From assembly GCF_900100015.1 (NCBI RefSeq), contig NZ_FNDD01000014.1, positions 1 to 64,000 on the forward strand: DNA of 64,000 nucleotides, read 5' to 3'. The number at the start of each line of letters is the position of its first letter. Position 1 is the first letter of the stretch. The stretch comes from Vibrio xiamenensis. Its GTDB lineage: Bacteria; Pseudomonadota; Gammaproteobacteria; Enterobacterales; Vibrionaceae. Positions 27,710 through 37,555 of this stretch are shown here, in pieces. The notes under the pieces are model-generated. The model had not been told where the DNA came from. It searched no databases and worked only from the letters and a program-made list of their open reading frames with translations. The translations under genes were made by a program, and so were the position numbers.

Positions 27710-28285
27710 ATGCAGCGTAAGCAAGTCGGCTTTACTCTAGTCGAACTGGTGGTAGTGATCGTTATCGTAGGTTTATTAGCGGTCGCGGCGTTACCGCGAT
27801 TTTTAGATATTACCAATGAAGCGAAAAAAGCCAGTATTGAAGGGATTGCGGGTGGGTTCTCTACCGGCGTACTTTCGGCGCGAGCGCAGTGGGAAGCAGA
27901 GGCAAGGCCATCAATCAGTGTGGATGGTGAAGCGTACAACAGTGTCGATTATGACGGAGTGAACTTTTGGTTAACCCGTTCTGAAGACAGTGCTGGAAAT
28001 TCGACGGGTTATCGTGATGGTTATCCATTAGCGATCAACAGCGACGACGCCAGTTTTCCTACACAATTAACGGATGATGCCTGTATCGACTTAATGGAGA
28101 ATTTACTCCAAAATCCCCCACAAGTTGGTACCGTCAGTGATGCGAATGATGATCAAAACATTAAATATTCTGCGCAAGCCGATAGCGCCAATGCTTCTTG
28201 TACCTATATCCAGCAAGAAGGTGGTTCGCAGCACCAGTTTGTTTACGACGCACAAACCGGGCGAGTCATGGTGACGTTGCAATGA
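27710..28285 (+). CDS. mshB: MSHA minor pilin MshB
   Basis: A 191-aa type IV prepilin with a short leader (MQRKQVG), the prepilin-peptidase site G/FTLVE, and a hydrophobic N-terminal helix with Glu at mature position 5. The globular C-terminal domain has two cysteines (DDACIDL, NASCTYI) able to form the usual disulphide loop. Its N-terminal half resembles MshA (PRFLDI followed by KKAS; compare PRFLDL and RKAS), so it is a paralogue of the major pilin. It lies directly upstream of mshA after a 313-bp gap that probably contains the promoter of the structural genes. Confidence 0.88.
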   Translation: MQRKQVGFTLVELVVVIVIVGLLAVAALPRFLDITNEAKKASIEGIAGGFSTGVLSARAQWEAEARPSISVDGEAYNSVDYDGVNFWLTRSEDSAGNSTGYRDGYPLAINSDDASFPTQLTDDACIDLMENLLQNPPQVGTVSDANDDQNIKYSAQADSANASCTYIQQEGGSQHQFVYDAQTGRVMVTLQ

Positions 28286-28325
28286 TTTGTAAGCACATAA
28301 TTACTAGCTTAAAAGAGAGAAAGTT

Positions 28326-28793
28326 ATGAAAAGACAAGGCGGTTTCACTCTAATCGAATTAGTAGTGGTAATTGTAATTTTAGGTATCCTTGCGGTCACC
28401 GCAGCGCCGCGTTTCTTAGACTTACAAGGCGATGCACGTAAAGCGTCACTGCAGGGCTTAAAAGGCGCGATGCAAGGCGCAGCCGGTATTGTTTATGGTA
28501 AATCGGCGATCAAAGGAATCGAGACTGAAGCCGATGATTCGGTTTCCTCTGGTACAACGACTGTGGCTACTGTATATGGGTATCCAGCAGCAACTTCCGC
28601 AGGCATTGGGCAAGCTGTTGCTGGCATTGGTTCTGATTGGGATATTTTAGACGGCGCCACAGTTAGCGGTGCTACAAATACAAACATCTCATATACTTTT
28701 TCTGGAAAAACAGATACTGGATGTATTGTTAACTATGAAGAAGCTTCCGAAGGTGGAGAGCCAAACATCACTGTCGTATCAAGCGGTTGTTAA
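28326..28793 (+). CDS. mshA: Major MSHA pilin MshA
   Basis: The 155-aa prepilin that forms the shaft of the MSHA pilus, used for surface attachment and biofilm initiation in vibrios. The leader is MKRQGG, cleaved before FTLIE; the hydrophobic polymerisation helix follows ([13 protein letters not shown]). Only two cysteines occur, TGC near residue 134 and the C-terminal SGC, forming the terminal D-loop. The central region is Ser/Thr/Ala/Gly-rich and is expected to vary between strains. A strong terminator follows directly, which would give an excess of mshA transcript over the minor pilin genes. Confidence 0.95.
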   Translation: MKRQGGFTLIELVVVIVILGILAVTAAPRFLDLQGDARKASLQGLKGAMQGAAGIVYGKSAIKGIETEADDSVSSGTTTVATVYGYPAATSAGIGQAVAGIGSDWDILDGATVSGATNTNISYTFSGKTDTGCIVNYEEASEGGEPNITVVSSGC

Positions 28794-28800
28794 TTTGCAG

Positions 28801-28828
28801 AAAAGGCCAGCATTGCTGGCCTTTTTTC
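28801..28828 (+). terminator. Terminator after mshA
   Basis: GGCCAGC-ATT-GCTGGCC with AAAA before and TTTTTT after. It lies within the pilin gene series, so partial read-through must supply mshC-mshQ unless they have another promoter. Confidence 0.9.
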
Positions 28829-28866
28829 AAATCGTATAAATTCGATATCTATCATTATTCACCACT

Positions 28867-29382
28867 ATGTTTGCAACGCGCCGCGCACTGAATTTGGGCT
28901 TTACTCTGGTCGAGCTAATCATTGTGATTATTTTAATCGGTATTGTGTCAGTGTACGCAGTGAGCCGGTTTTATGGTGTCGACAGTATTTCCGCGCCAGT
29001 GGCGCGTGAGCAGGCCATTTCCGTGATTCGACAAATTCAAATCACGCGCATGCAAAACAACATTCCTGATCTTTTCTCCTACTGCAGCGATACCAGCGCC
29101 GCCAACCAAGCGTTAAAGCAGCAGTGCCAGCGCAGTCGCTTAGTAATTCAATCCAACTGTTTGGGCAGTTTGGCGGCATGCTCAGCCAGCGATGTCAGCT
29201 CGCGCAGCGACGTAGTAAAAATCTCTGGACTGAGCTTTGCGAGTTCACCGGCGCTTAGCAGTGTCGATTTTGATTTGCTGGGCAATCCTAGCAGCGCGCT
29301 GACCATCACGATCAATGCTCCAGATAGCCAAGCGAGTGTGTGCATCAATACTCAAGGGTATGTCGGTGGGAGTTGCCTATGA
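28867..29382 (+). CDS. mshC: MSHA minor pilin MshC
   Basis: A 171-aa prepilin-like protein. The leader MFATRRALNLG is cleaved before FTLVE, and the helix LIIVIILIGIVSVYAV follows. It has six cysteines in the globular part (YCSD, QQCQR, SNCLG, AACSA, VCINT, GSCL), more than the major pilin, suggesting a disulphide-stabilised tip or priming subunit. The stop overlaps the mshD ATG (ATGA). GspH-type minor pilins are the closest functional analogues. Confidence 0.87.
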   Translation: MFATRRALNLGFTLVELIIVIILIGIVSVYAVSRFYGVDSISAPVAREQAISVIRQIQITRMQNNIPDLFSYCSDTSAANQALKQQCQRSRLVIQSNCLGSLAACSASDVSSRSDVVKISGLSFASSPALSSVDFDLLGNPSSALTITINAPDSQASVCINTQGYVGGSCL

Positions 29383-29906
29383 AACGCATACGCGGTTTTA
29401 CGCTGGTGGAAAGCATCATTGCGATGGTGATCATGGGTATTGCGATGGTGACGATTGCATCGTTTCTATTGCCTCAAGTACTGCGTTCGGCAGACCCTTA
29501 TTATCAAACTCGCGCCACCGAGCTTGGCCAAAGTGTAATGGCGCAGATGTTGTCGCGCGGTTTTGCTGATAACAGTGATTTCGATGGCGGTGACACGCGC
29601 TGCGGCGATGATAACGGCGTGTGTACAGTGCCGCTTGGCGCTGACGATGGTGAAAGCGAGCCAAATGATTTCAATGATGTGGATGACTACATTGGTTGCT
29701 GGGTGCCAAGTGGCAGCAGTGAGTGCGGTGATTTAAATTTGCTCACCAAAGACAACGGTGAAAACAGCTATCAAAATTTTCGAGTTGAAATTAGCGTCAG
29801 CGCTGATAGCAATTTTGACGCGCAAACCATGAAACGCATCGATTTGGCGATCATCACTCCAAACCAGCCGACCATCAATCTACGTGCATTTCGAGGTAAT
29901 TACTGA
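29379..29906 (+). CDS. mshD: MSHA minor pilin MshD
   Basis: A prepilin-like protein of 175 aa starting MKRIRGFTLVES. The cleavage site is G/FTLVE and the helix is IIAMVIMGIAMVTIAS. The domain is strongly acidic and Asp/Asn-rich (DNSDFDGGDTRCGDDNG), which suggests calcium binding, and it has four cysteines. ATG 29379 overlaps the mshC stop and has GGGAG upstream. The reading frame ends at the mshO ATG (TGATG). It resembles GspI/PilV-type minor pilins. Confidence 0.87.
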   Translation: MKRIRGFTLVESIIAMVIMGIAMVTIASFLLPQVLRSADPYYQTRATELGQSVMAQMLSRGFADNSDFDGGDTRCGDDNGVCTVPLGADDGESEPNDFNDVDDYIGCWVPSGSSECGDLNLLTKDNGENSYQNFRVEISVSADSNFDAQTMKRIDLAIITPNQPTINLRAFRGNY

Positions 29907-30646
29907 TGGCGGCGCCAAGTTTAGCGCGTGGTTTCACGTTGATTGAAATGGTGATCACCATAGTGGTGAGCTCGCTGCTGATCCTAGGTATTGCTGGATT
30001 TATTGAACTCGGTGCCACAGGGTATGTTGACTCTATCGACCGTCAACGAGTGCAGACTCAAGCCAAATTTTTGCTTGAGAAAATGGCTCGAGAAATACGC
30101 CACAGCATTCCAAACCTGTTGTCGACAGATGTACAAACCGGCGCGCAAAGCTGCTTGAATTTTTACCCAATTGATTATTCAGGTTTTTATACTGTGTCGG
30201 GTGCTGACTTACTGTTTGTTCTTGGCGAAGATTCCGTCACCAATGTAATTGATAGCGGACAATCGCTGATCATTAACCCAACGCGCATGGCGGACATTGA
30301 TAATGCGATTGTGCTGGGCTCTGACAATACCAGCGTTTCTGGCTCAGTATTTACCATTACTGATGGCGCGCAGCTACTCAGCAGTGATTCGGTGGCGAAG
30401 CGGGTTTATCTATTTGATGCTTCGGTGTCTTATTGCGTTATAGCCAGCGCGGAGAATTCGCGCTTGTATCGTATTGAAAATGGCGACGCACTGCCGCTTT
30501 CCGATGACATTGTGTCGCAAGCTGAATTTCGTTATGACCAAACCGATTTACGCAGCGGTGGTTTGGTGCACATTGATCTTGGCCTAACTCAGCGTGGCGA
30601 GCAAAGTCGCTATCAGCAAGATATTCAGGTGCTTAATGTTCCATAG
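29906..30646 (+). CDS. mshO: MSHA minor pilin MshO
   Basis: A 246-aa prepilin-like protein with leader MAAPSLARG, mature start FTLIE and helix MVITIVVSSLLILGIAGF. The position and size match GspJ/PilW-type minor pilins that sit near the pilus tip. The globular domain contains FYPIDYSGFY and a C-terminal beta-rich region. Its ATG shares one base with the mshD stop, and its tail overlaps the start of mshP by 11 nt, so translation of the minor pilins is tightly coupled. Confidence 0.87.
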   Translation: MAAPSLARGFTLIEMVITIVVSSLLILGIAGFIELGATGYVDSIDRQRVQTQAKFLLEKMAREIRHSIPNLLSTDVQTGAQSCLNFYPIDYSGFYTVSGADLLFVLGEDSVTNVIDSGQSLIINPTRMADIDNAIVLGSDNTSVSGSVFTITDGAQLLSSDSVAKRVYLFDASVSYCVIASAENSRLYRIENGDALPLSDDIVSQAEFRYDQTDLRSGGLVHIDLGLTQRGEQSRYQQDIQVLNVP

Positions 30647-31070
30647 TCCGCGTAAGCAACAAGGCAACTTATATGTGGTGGTGATTTTTGTGCTGGTGGT
30701 GATCGGCTTTTTGGCGTCAGGCTTATCACAAGTGCAATGGTCAAACAGTGATGCTCAGGCGCGTAGCGTATTGGGCACTCAGGCGTGGTTGTTGGCTCAT
30801 TCCACCAACGAATGGGCATTGACGCAAATGTATCCGCTACGTCTAAGCGGTGAAAGTTTTGATTTAAGTGCTGCGTGCAGTGCGCTCACCAGTGCGCCAG
30901 AGGCATTAAAAACCGATGCTTGCCGTTCGATTTCAATCAGCTGCAGCGAGCCGGGTAGTAGTGTGCCAAGTGCGCTACGATTCTATCGGCTCGAAAGTAG
31001 TGTACAGTGCGGCAGTGGCATTAATCTGGTGGAACGCCGCCAGCAAGTGTGGGTTAGGGAGGTCGAATAG
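30636..31070 (+). CDS. mshP: MSHA biogenesis protein MshP (PilX/GspK-like)
   Basis: A 144-aa protein starting MFHSPRKQQG followed by NLYVVVIFVLVVIGFLASG. This is a prepilin-peptidase-like site and hydrophobic helix, but mature position 5 is Val instead of the usual Glu. Four cysteines occur in the globular part. Lack of Glu5 is typical of GspK-like subunits, which cap the pseudopilus tip, so MshP may occupy the end of the fibre. I chose ATG 30636 inside the end of mshO because it starts directly before the leader. mshQ follows with no gap. Confidence 0.82.
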   Translation: MFHSPRKQQGNLYVVVIFVLVVIGFLASGLSQVQWSNSDAQARSVLGTQAWLLAHSTNEWALTQMYPLRLSGESFDLSAACSALTSAPEALKTDACRSISISCSEPGSSVPSALRFYRLESSVQCGSGINLVERRQQVWVREVE

Positions 31071-34000
31071 ATGAAATGGTTATTGTCACTGTTAAGCGCT
31101 GTTTTATTACTCGTATCTCCACACGCTTACGCCGAATTCAGTAGCGCTGTATGTAACAACATTGTCACCAGCCAAAATTTTTCGGTCAATTTTCGTTTAT
31201 CGCCAGCTACGCACCGCGAAACCATTTATGCAACGAAGCGAAATGATGATGGCTATGTAGCGATTTGGACCAATAATAGTTCGGTGCGCCGCGTTGCAAT
31301 TCGGGATACGCAAACTCGTTTGTTTGGCTACTACAATATTACTTTGCAGTATGAATCAAATACCGCGAAACGTGGTGTATTGACTTACTATTTAGAGCGC
31401 AGCGGCAACTGGGTTGAAATCGATTCGGTTGAAGCGGACATTACCGATTTGTCAGCAGCGATTCAAATCAGTGGTGACAATGTTAGTCAGCTTGAGTGCT
31501 CTGATGAGCCTGAATTCCCACAGCCACAAAGCCTTGATTTATGTGACTACTTCCCTGATGCGATTCAGACCAACCGCTACTTTGTCGGTTTTCCATTTGC
31601 CAGTGATGTGGTGTTAGGGGGCGATCGCAACAAGCTTTACCTCGCGCAGCGTACCCCAATCTCTTATAACGCGGTATACCACAACGTATTTGCCAGCAGT
31701 GGTTGTGTTTATGGTACATCTGGCTCGGTAAGTGGTTGTAACTATAACCCTTTTCTTAGCTATCCTAACTTTCCGCCGACATTGCCAACGTTTCAGCCGG
31801 GCACCAGCGATGTTTATTGCAACAACAGCTGCGAGCAAACGCTGACGCCAGGGCGTTATCGCAATGTCACGATTGGCTCGAATCACAGCACGATTGTACT
31901 CACTGATGGTGAATACTGGATTGAAACCCTAAATTTCGCCACCAATGATGCGGCGCTGCAAGTGTCTGGGCAAGCCGTTGTCCATTATAAGCACTTGTTG
32001 ATTAACGGTGACCGCGCCGAAATCAATGCCAGCGGCAGTGCGGATAACTTGTTGTTGGTCGGGCACGGTGTTTATTCCGGCATTACCAACTACTACCACG
32101 ATGTGACGGCTCATGCGCATCTGTATATTGATGATGCTGCGTTATTGGGGGGGGCGACTGGGCTGGTCAATTACGGTGATCGCTTTTACTGGCAGGGCGC
32201 CATTACTTCGTCGCGAGTAAGACTCGGCGGCCACGACGGTCAAATTCACGCGTACGCGCCGCAAAGCTGTTCTTTAACCGGCAATCAATATGCGATTTCG
32301 ATGTCGCCAAATACCGATATCAGCTTGATGTGCGGTGACGATCGCCCAGAGTTCACCATTACCACGACCAATAACGCCAGTGCGTTTTCTACTCAAGTAC
32401 GTGTGACTGTGGTGGATAGCAGTGGTAACAGCGTGAGTGGTGTAGGGCTTGAAGTTGTTGATGATATCGGTAGTGGTTCCGCCAATACCTTTACCACCAA
32501 TAGTGATGGGAAATTGCGCCTGCAGGTGGTGAGTAGCGATTTTTCATCGTTAACGCTTAACCAGTCATACACGATTCAAGCCACACTGGTGCAGGATACC
32601 AGTCAATCTGACACCAGTACCTTTAGCTACGTGCCGTTTAAGTTTGCGATTGATGATCAGCAAATTATCGCTGGGCAAGCGACCACCATCAATGCTCAGG
32701 TATTGGCGTGTACGGAAGATGGCCAACAGCAAGTCGCGAGCAACTATTCTGGTCAGCCTCAAGTGAACTATCAAGTCGATTACCCAAGCCAAGCGGACGG
32801 TGGCATTAACGGCAATTTAGAATACCAGCCGAGCTTTAGTTCCGGTGTGTCGAGCGATGATCTGACATTGGATGAAGTCGGGCAATTTACCGTCACGCTG
32901 AGTGATAGTCGCTTCGATTGTTCCAGCTACGCCAGTTGCCCGATTGATGGCGAAGAACAACTGCAAGGCAGTTTTACGCTCTATTCACGGCCTTGGACAT
33001 TTGCGCTATGCGGCGATGATTTGCAATCGGGCACCAGTCAAGGTGGCGAAGGATTTGTCGCGGCGGGCGAAAATTTTGATTTGACCGCGCAGCCGATTCG
33101 CTATGTGGCCTCAGCTGAGGCTGACTACTGTGACAGTGATTTTGTCACTCAAAACTATTTTTACTCCGATGCCAGCGTCGAGCTGAGTTACCAACTCGAT
33201 AGTCCGTCAAATGGCGAGCTAGGAACATTGACCGCCTCAAGTGGTCTTAGCCAAGTGATTACCGCTTCTGATGCGGCGAATTTGGGGTATATGTTTGATT
33301 CGCTCAGCTATGACGAAGCGGGCAGTATTGATATAACCGTGACGGAAACCGGCGCTTTTTATAGCGATATTTTGCAAGGAATCTCGGCCAGTCAAACTCT
33401 GGGTCGCTTCTATCCCGCCGCGTTTCAAGTGGTGGGGAATCAGTGGGATTACCCTGATTCACAAAGCTTTGTTTATATGAATCAGCCTTTCGAGCAAATG
33501 GATTATCAAGTCGAAGCGTTGAATGCTCAGCTTGAGTCGTTACACAATTACGCGCTATTTAGCAGTGATCTGCAGGCGCAGTTTGATGTTTATGACCCGG
33601 ATTATCCAACCCGTTTTAATATGGCGCGCCAAGCGGGTAACTGGCAAGTTGTCGATGGCCGCTCGATTGGCTATTTCAGTCAGCCAAAAGGCGACGACTG
33701 TAGTGATAGTCCGTGTTGGTCAAAAGCGGACGATTTTGCTCCTGACGGCCCTTTTAATCTCAACACGAGTTCGGATACTTCAAGTATTCAGATTGTTAAT
33801 GATTTGGTTGTAGGTGATGGTGCGGACAATATCGATCCGGTGGAGTTTAGCGCTCAAACGGATGCACTATTGCCTAACCAGCCGGATATTCGTTTTGGTC
33901 GTATGCGAATTGATAGTGTTGGCGGTATAGAAGGGCAGTCATTAAGTGTTCCGCTTTATACCGAGTACTGGAATGGTCAGAAATTCACCATAAACCATGA

Positions 34001-34355
34001 TGATGATGCCACAAATTTCAATGGTAGCTATTTTTGTTCACAAGTTGTTTGGTCTGAAGGCGGCAGTGGGGCATACTTGTCTGGAAGTAGCACGGTGAGC
34101 TCAGGTTCATCGGCTCAACTTTTCGCCGCTCAAAATTCTTCAGGTAAGGAACAAGTTCGTTTTTGGTTACGGTTAGACAGCCCTGAAACTTCAGGTGAAT
34201 GCACGGCCTCAACGAATGTTTTACCTTGGCTTCGATTTGACTGGAATAGTGACAATATCGATGAAGAAGACCCTTCAGCCGTTGTGACTTTTGGTCTATA
34301 TCGAGGCAATGATAAAGTGATTTTCCGCGGAGAGAGGGGCTTTACCGGCCAATAA
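31071..34355 (+). CDS. mshQ: MSHA-associated large secreted protein MshQ
   Basis: A 1094-aa exported protein with signal peptide MKWLLSLLSAVLLLVSPHAYA. The first ~130 residues form a compact beta domain with cysteines. The middle has a beta-helix-like region, then Ig-like repeats rich in Ser/Thr/Asp (FTITTTNNASAFSTQVRVTV). The C-terminal half corresponds to the DUF6701 region found in MshQ proteins. It is the last gene of the pilus locus and immediately follows the tip-type subunit MshP. A tip or surface adhesin function is plausible by analogy with PilY1, but no catalytic or metal motif proves it. The gene is not disrupted. Confidence 0.85.
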   Translation: MKWLLSLLSAVLLLVSPHAYAEFSSAVCNNIVTSQNFSVNFRLSPATHRETIYATKRNDDGYVAIWTNNSSVRRVAIRDTQTRLFGYYNITLQYESNTAKRGVLTYYLERSGNWVEIDSVEADITDLSAAIQISGDNVSQLECSDEPEFPQPQSLDLCDYFPDAIQTNRYFVGFPFASDVVLGGDRNKLYLAQRTPISYNAVYHNVFASSGCVYGTSGSVSGCNYNPFLSYPNFPPTLPTFQPGTSDVYCNNSCEQTLTPGRYRNVTIGSNHSTIVLTDGEYWIETLNFATNDAALQVSGQAVVHYKHLLINGDRAEINASGSADNLLLVGHGVYSGITNYYHDVTAHAHLYIDDAALLGGATGLVNYGDRFYWQGAITSSRVRLGGHDGQIHAYAPQSCSLTGNQYAISMSPNTDISLMCGDDRPEFTITTTNNASAFSTQVRVTVVDSSGNSVSGVGLEVVDDIGSGSANTFTTNSDGKLRLQVVSSDFSSLTLNQSYTIQATLVQDTSQSDTSTFSYVPFKFAIDDQQIIAGQATTINAQVLACTEDGQQQVASNYSGQPQVNYQVDYPSQADGGINGNLEYQPSFSSGVSSDDLTLDEVGQFTVTLSDSRFDCSSYASCPIDGEEQLQGSFTLYSRPWTFALCGDDLQSGTSQGGEGFVAAGENFDLTAQPIRYVASAEADYCDSDFVTQNYFYSDASVELSYQLDSPSNGELGTLTASSGLSQVITASDAANLGYMFDSLSYDEAGSIDITVTETGAFYSDILQGISASQTLGRFYPAAFQVVGNQWDYPDSQSFVYMNQPFEQMDYQVEALNAQLESLHNYALFSSDLQAQFDVYDPDYPTRFNMARQAGNWQVVDGRSIGYFSQPKGDDCSDSPCWSKADDFAPDGPFNLNTSSDTSSIQIVNDLVVGDGADNIDPVEFSAQTDALLPNQPDIRFGRMRIDSVGGIEGQSLSVPLYTEYWNGQKFTINHDDDATNFNGSYFCSQVVWSEGGSGAYLSGSSTVSSGSSAQLFAAQNSSGKEQVRFWLRLDSPETSGECTASTNVLPWLRFDWNSDNIDEEDPSAVVTFGLYRGNDKVIFRGERGFTGQ

Positions 34356-34357
34356 TT
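34351..34357 (+). repeat. Right 7-bp direct repeat flanking the MSHA block
   Basis: AATAATT overlaps the mshQ stop codon and pairs with the copy at 18366-18372. A longer match is not seen on either side. Confidence 0.4.
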
Positions 34358-34426
34358 TTTAACGATTTTGGGGTTTTAGTTAGGAATCTGTTAGAAATTG
34401 CGGGTTTCAGCCCAGCTTTCCACTTC

Positions 34427-35551
<1,125 letters not shown>

Positions 35552-35603
35552 TTTGACTTTGGCGCCTAACGGGGTCATCTCTCGATAAGCAGGAACTCAA
35601 TCA

Positions 35604-36491
35604 ATGAAGCCGATTTTTGGCCGAGGACCTTCACTTCAGATACGTCTGTTATTCGCCGTAATACTATCAGCCAGCCTCATGCTGGCTGATAGTCGTTTAG
35701 GTGCGTTTACTCAAGTCCGCTATATATTGAACAGCATGGTTGCGCCGATTCAGTATGTCGCCGATCTGCCGCGTGGCATGTTTGATGACTTTTATGAACA
35801 GTTCAATACTCGCCAGCGTTTAATGGACGAAAATAGCAGCTATAAACGTGAAGTCCTAAGACTCAAGAGCGATATCAGCCTGCTCGCTCAGTACAAAGAA
35901 GAGAACCAACGCCTGCGCAAACTGTTGGGGTCGAGTTTTGTGCGTGATGAACGCAAAGTCGTCACCGAAGTGATGGCGGTGGATACCTCGCCATATCGTC
36001 ACCAAGTGGTGATCGATAAAGGTCGTACCGATGGTGTGTATGTTGGCCAACCAGTGGCTAATGACAAGGGTATCGTGGGTCAAGTTACCTTCGTTTCTGC
36101 GCACAATAGCCGAGTTCTGCTCCTTACCGATGCCAATAGCGCCATTCCGGTTCAGCTACTGCGTAATGATATTCGCGTGATTGCCTCAGGCAATGGTCAG
36201 ATTGACCGTATTCAGCTTGAGCACATTCCGATCAGTACCGATGTTCAAGAGGGCGATTTACTCGTCACATCTGGTCTCGGTGGCATTTACCCAGAAGGTT
36301 ATCCGGTGGCGAAAGTGTCGCTGGTGGAGCGCGATTCACGCCGTGAGTTTGCCCTGATCGAAGCGGATCCTGTGGTGGATTTTGAACGTTTACGCTATTT
36401 GCTGTTGATTTGGCCTAATGATGCTCGCCAAGATCGCGTTCAATCGGCGACGCCAGATAAAATGACAGAGGAAGAAAGCAGTGAGCAATAA
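35604..36491 (+). CDS. mreC: Rod-shape protein MreC
   Basis: A bitopic inner-membrane protein of 295 aa that links MreB to the periplasmic elongation machinery (PBP2, RodA). After a short cytoplasmic start there is one helix (LLFAVILSASLML, about residues 12-26), a coiled coil (about 60-110), and two beta-barrel lobes (VDTSPYRHQVVIDKG; GLVTSGLGGIYPEG-like region). The tail is Glu-rich. An unusual perfect 13-bp inverted repeat lies within codons 20-30. mreD begins inside the mreC end. Confidence 0.95.
   Translation: MKPIFGRGPSLQIRLLFAVILSASLMLADSRLGAFTQVRYILNSMVAPIQYVADLPRGMFDDFYEQFNTRQRLMDENSSYKREVLRLKSDISLLAQYKEENQRLRKLLGSSFVRDERKVVTEVMAVDTSPYRHQVVIDKGRTDGVYVGQPVANDKGIVGQVTFVSAHNSRVLLLTDANSAIPVQLLRNDIRVIASGNGQIDRIQLEHIPISTDVQEGDLLVTSGLGGIYPEGYPVAKVSLVERDSRREFALIEADPVVDFERLRYLLLIWPNDARQDRVQSATPDKMTEEESSEQ
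35663..35693 (+). repeat. Perfect 13-bp inverted repeat inside mreC
   Basis: ACTATCAGCCAGC, loop CTCAT, GCTGGCTGATAGT. It lies about 60-90 nt into the mreC coding region and would form a very stable mRNA hairpin. No U-run follows. Confidence 0.85.
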
Positions 36492-36969
36492 GTTTCTTCA
36501 AGGGCGCATGGTGATTTTTGTCACCTTCTTTGTCGCGTTAACACTGCAAACCATTCCTTGGCCGGGTATTTTGGAAATGTTGCGCCCATCATGGTTACTC
36601 TTGGTGGTGTGCTACTGGGTGTTGGCGTTGCCGCACCGGGTTAACGTCGGTACTGCACTCGTGCTTGGGTTGATGTGGGACTTGTTGCTCGGCTCAACCC
36701 TTGGCATTCGCGGTATGATGATGTCTATCGTGGTGTATTTGGTTGCGCTTAACTTTCTGGTGATGCGCAACATGGCACTTTGGCAACAGGCAATTTTGAT
36801 TGGTTTACTCTCAATGTTGCTGGATGTTTTGGTGTTCTTTGGTGAATATTTGATCCAAGACATCTCATTTAACCCGCTATCGCTTTGGAGTGGGCTAATA
36901 AACTGTATACTTTGGCCATGGATGTTTTTATTACTGCGTCGCATCAGACGCCATTGGCATATTAAGTAG
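36481..36969 (+). CDS. mreD: Rod-shape protein MreD
   Basis: A 162-aa integral membrane protein with about five helices and short loops, the third member of the elongation complex. It is recognisable by position and by IPWPGILEMLRPSWLLLVVCYWVLALPHR split across helices 1-2. GTG 36481 is used, with AGAGGAAG upstream, and overlaps the mreC stop by 11 nt. maf begins directly after its stop, so the operon probably continues. Confidence 0.94.
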   Translation: MSNKFLQGRMVIFVTFFVALTLQTIPWPGILEMLRPSWLLLVVCYWVLALPHRVNVGTALVLGLMWDLLLGSTLGIRGMMMSIVVYLVALNFLVMRNMALWQQAILIGLLSMLLDVLVFFGEYLIQDISFNPLSLWSGLINCILWPWMFLLLRRIRRHWHIK

Positions 36970-37536
36970 ATGAGTAAGCAACCACTTATTTTGGCCTCGG
37001 GCTCACCAAGACGTAAGGAACTTCTCCAGCAGTTGGGTTATCAGTTTGATATCGTCAAGCCTGATGTAGAAGAACGTCAACACTCCGGTGAAACTGCGCT
37101 TGAATATGTGGAGCGGTTATCGCGTGATAAAGCGTTTGCGGGGCTAAATATGGCACCCGCAAATGCGATTGTCATCGGCTCAGATACGATCGTTGTGATC
37201 GACCAACAGGTGTTAGAAAAGCCGGTAGATTTTGCCGACGCCAGTAAGATGCTGCAGCGCTTATCTGGCCAATCGCATCAAGTGATGACGGCGGTGACCG
37301 TTGCCACGCAGCACAGACATACGTCCACGGTGGTCACCACCGATGTATGGTTTAAAACTCTAGACCAAGAAGAAATCGTAAAATATTGGCAGTCTGGAGA
37401 ACCACGCGATAAAGCTGGCAGTTATGGCATCCAAGGATTGGGTGGGCGATTCGTAACACGCATTGAAGGCAGTTATTATGCCGTTGTAGGATTACCGTTA
37501 TTTGAAACTGACCAGCTCTTGCACGAATTCTTATAA
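36970..37536 (+). CDS. maf: Maf-like nucleoside triphosphate pyrophosphatase (YhdE type)
   Basis: Hydrolyses non-canonical or pyrimidine nucleoside triphosphates (dTTP/UTP in the YhdE subgroup) to monophosphates, a housecleaning role. The signature LASGSPRRKELLQQLG occurs at residues 7-22, and the catalytic region includes IGSDTIVV and DKAGSYGIQGLGGRF. The length of 188 aa is typical. It sits between mreD and rng, the same arrangement as in E. coli, and probably belongs to the same transcript. Subgroup assignment is from synteny. Confidence 0.92.
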   Translation: MSKQPLILASGSPRRKELLQQLGYQFDIVKPDVEERQHSGETALEYVERLSRDKAFAGLNMAPANAIVIGSDTIVVIDQQVLEKPVDFADASKMLQRLSGQSHQVMTAVTVATQHRHTSTVVTTDVWFKTLDQEEIVKYWQSGEPRDKAGSYGIQGLGGRFVTRIEGSYYAVVGLPLFETDQLLHEFL

Positions 37537-37555
37537 ATTAGATTGAGGTGCGCTC

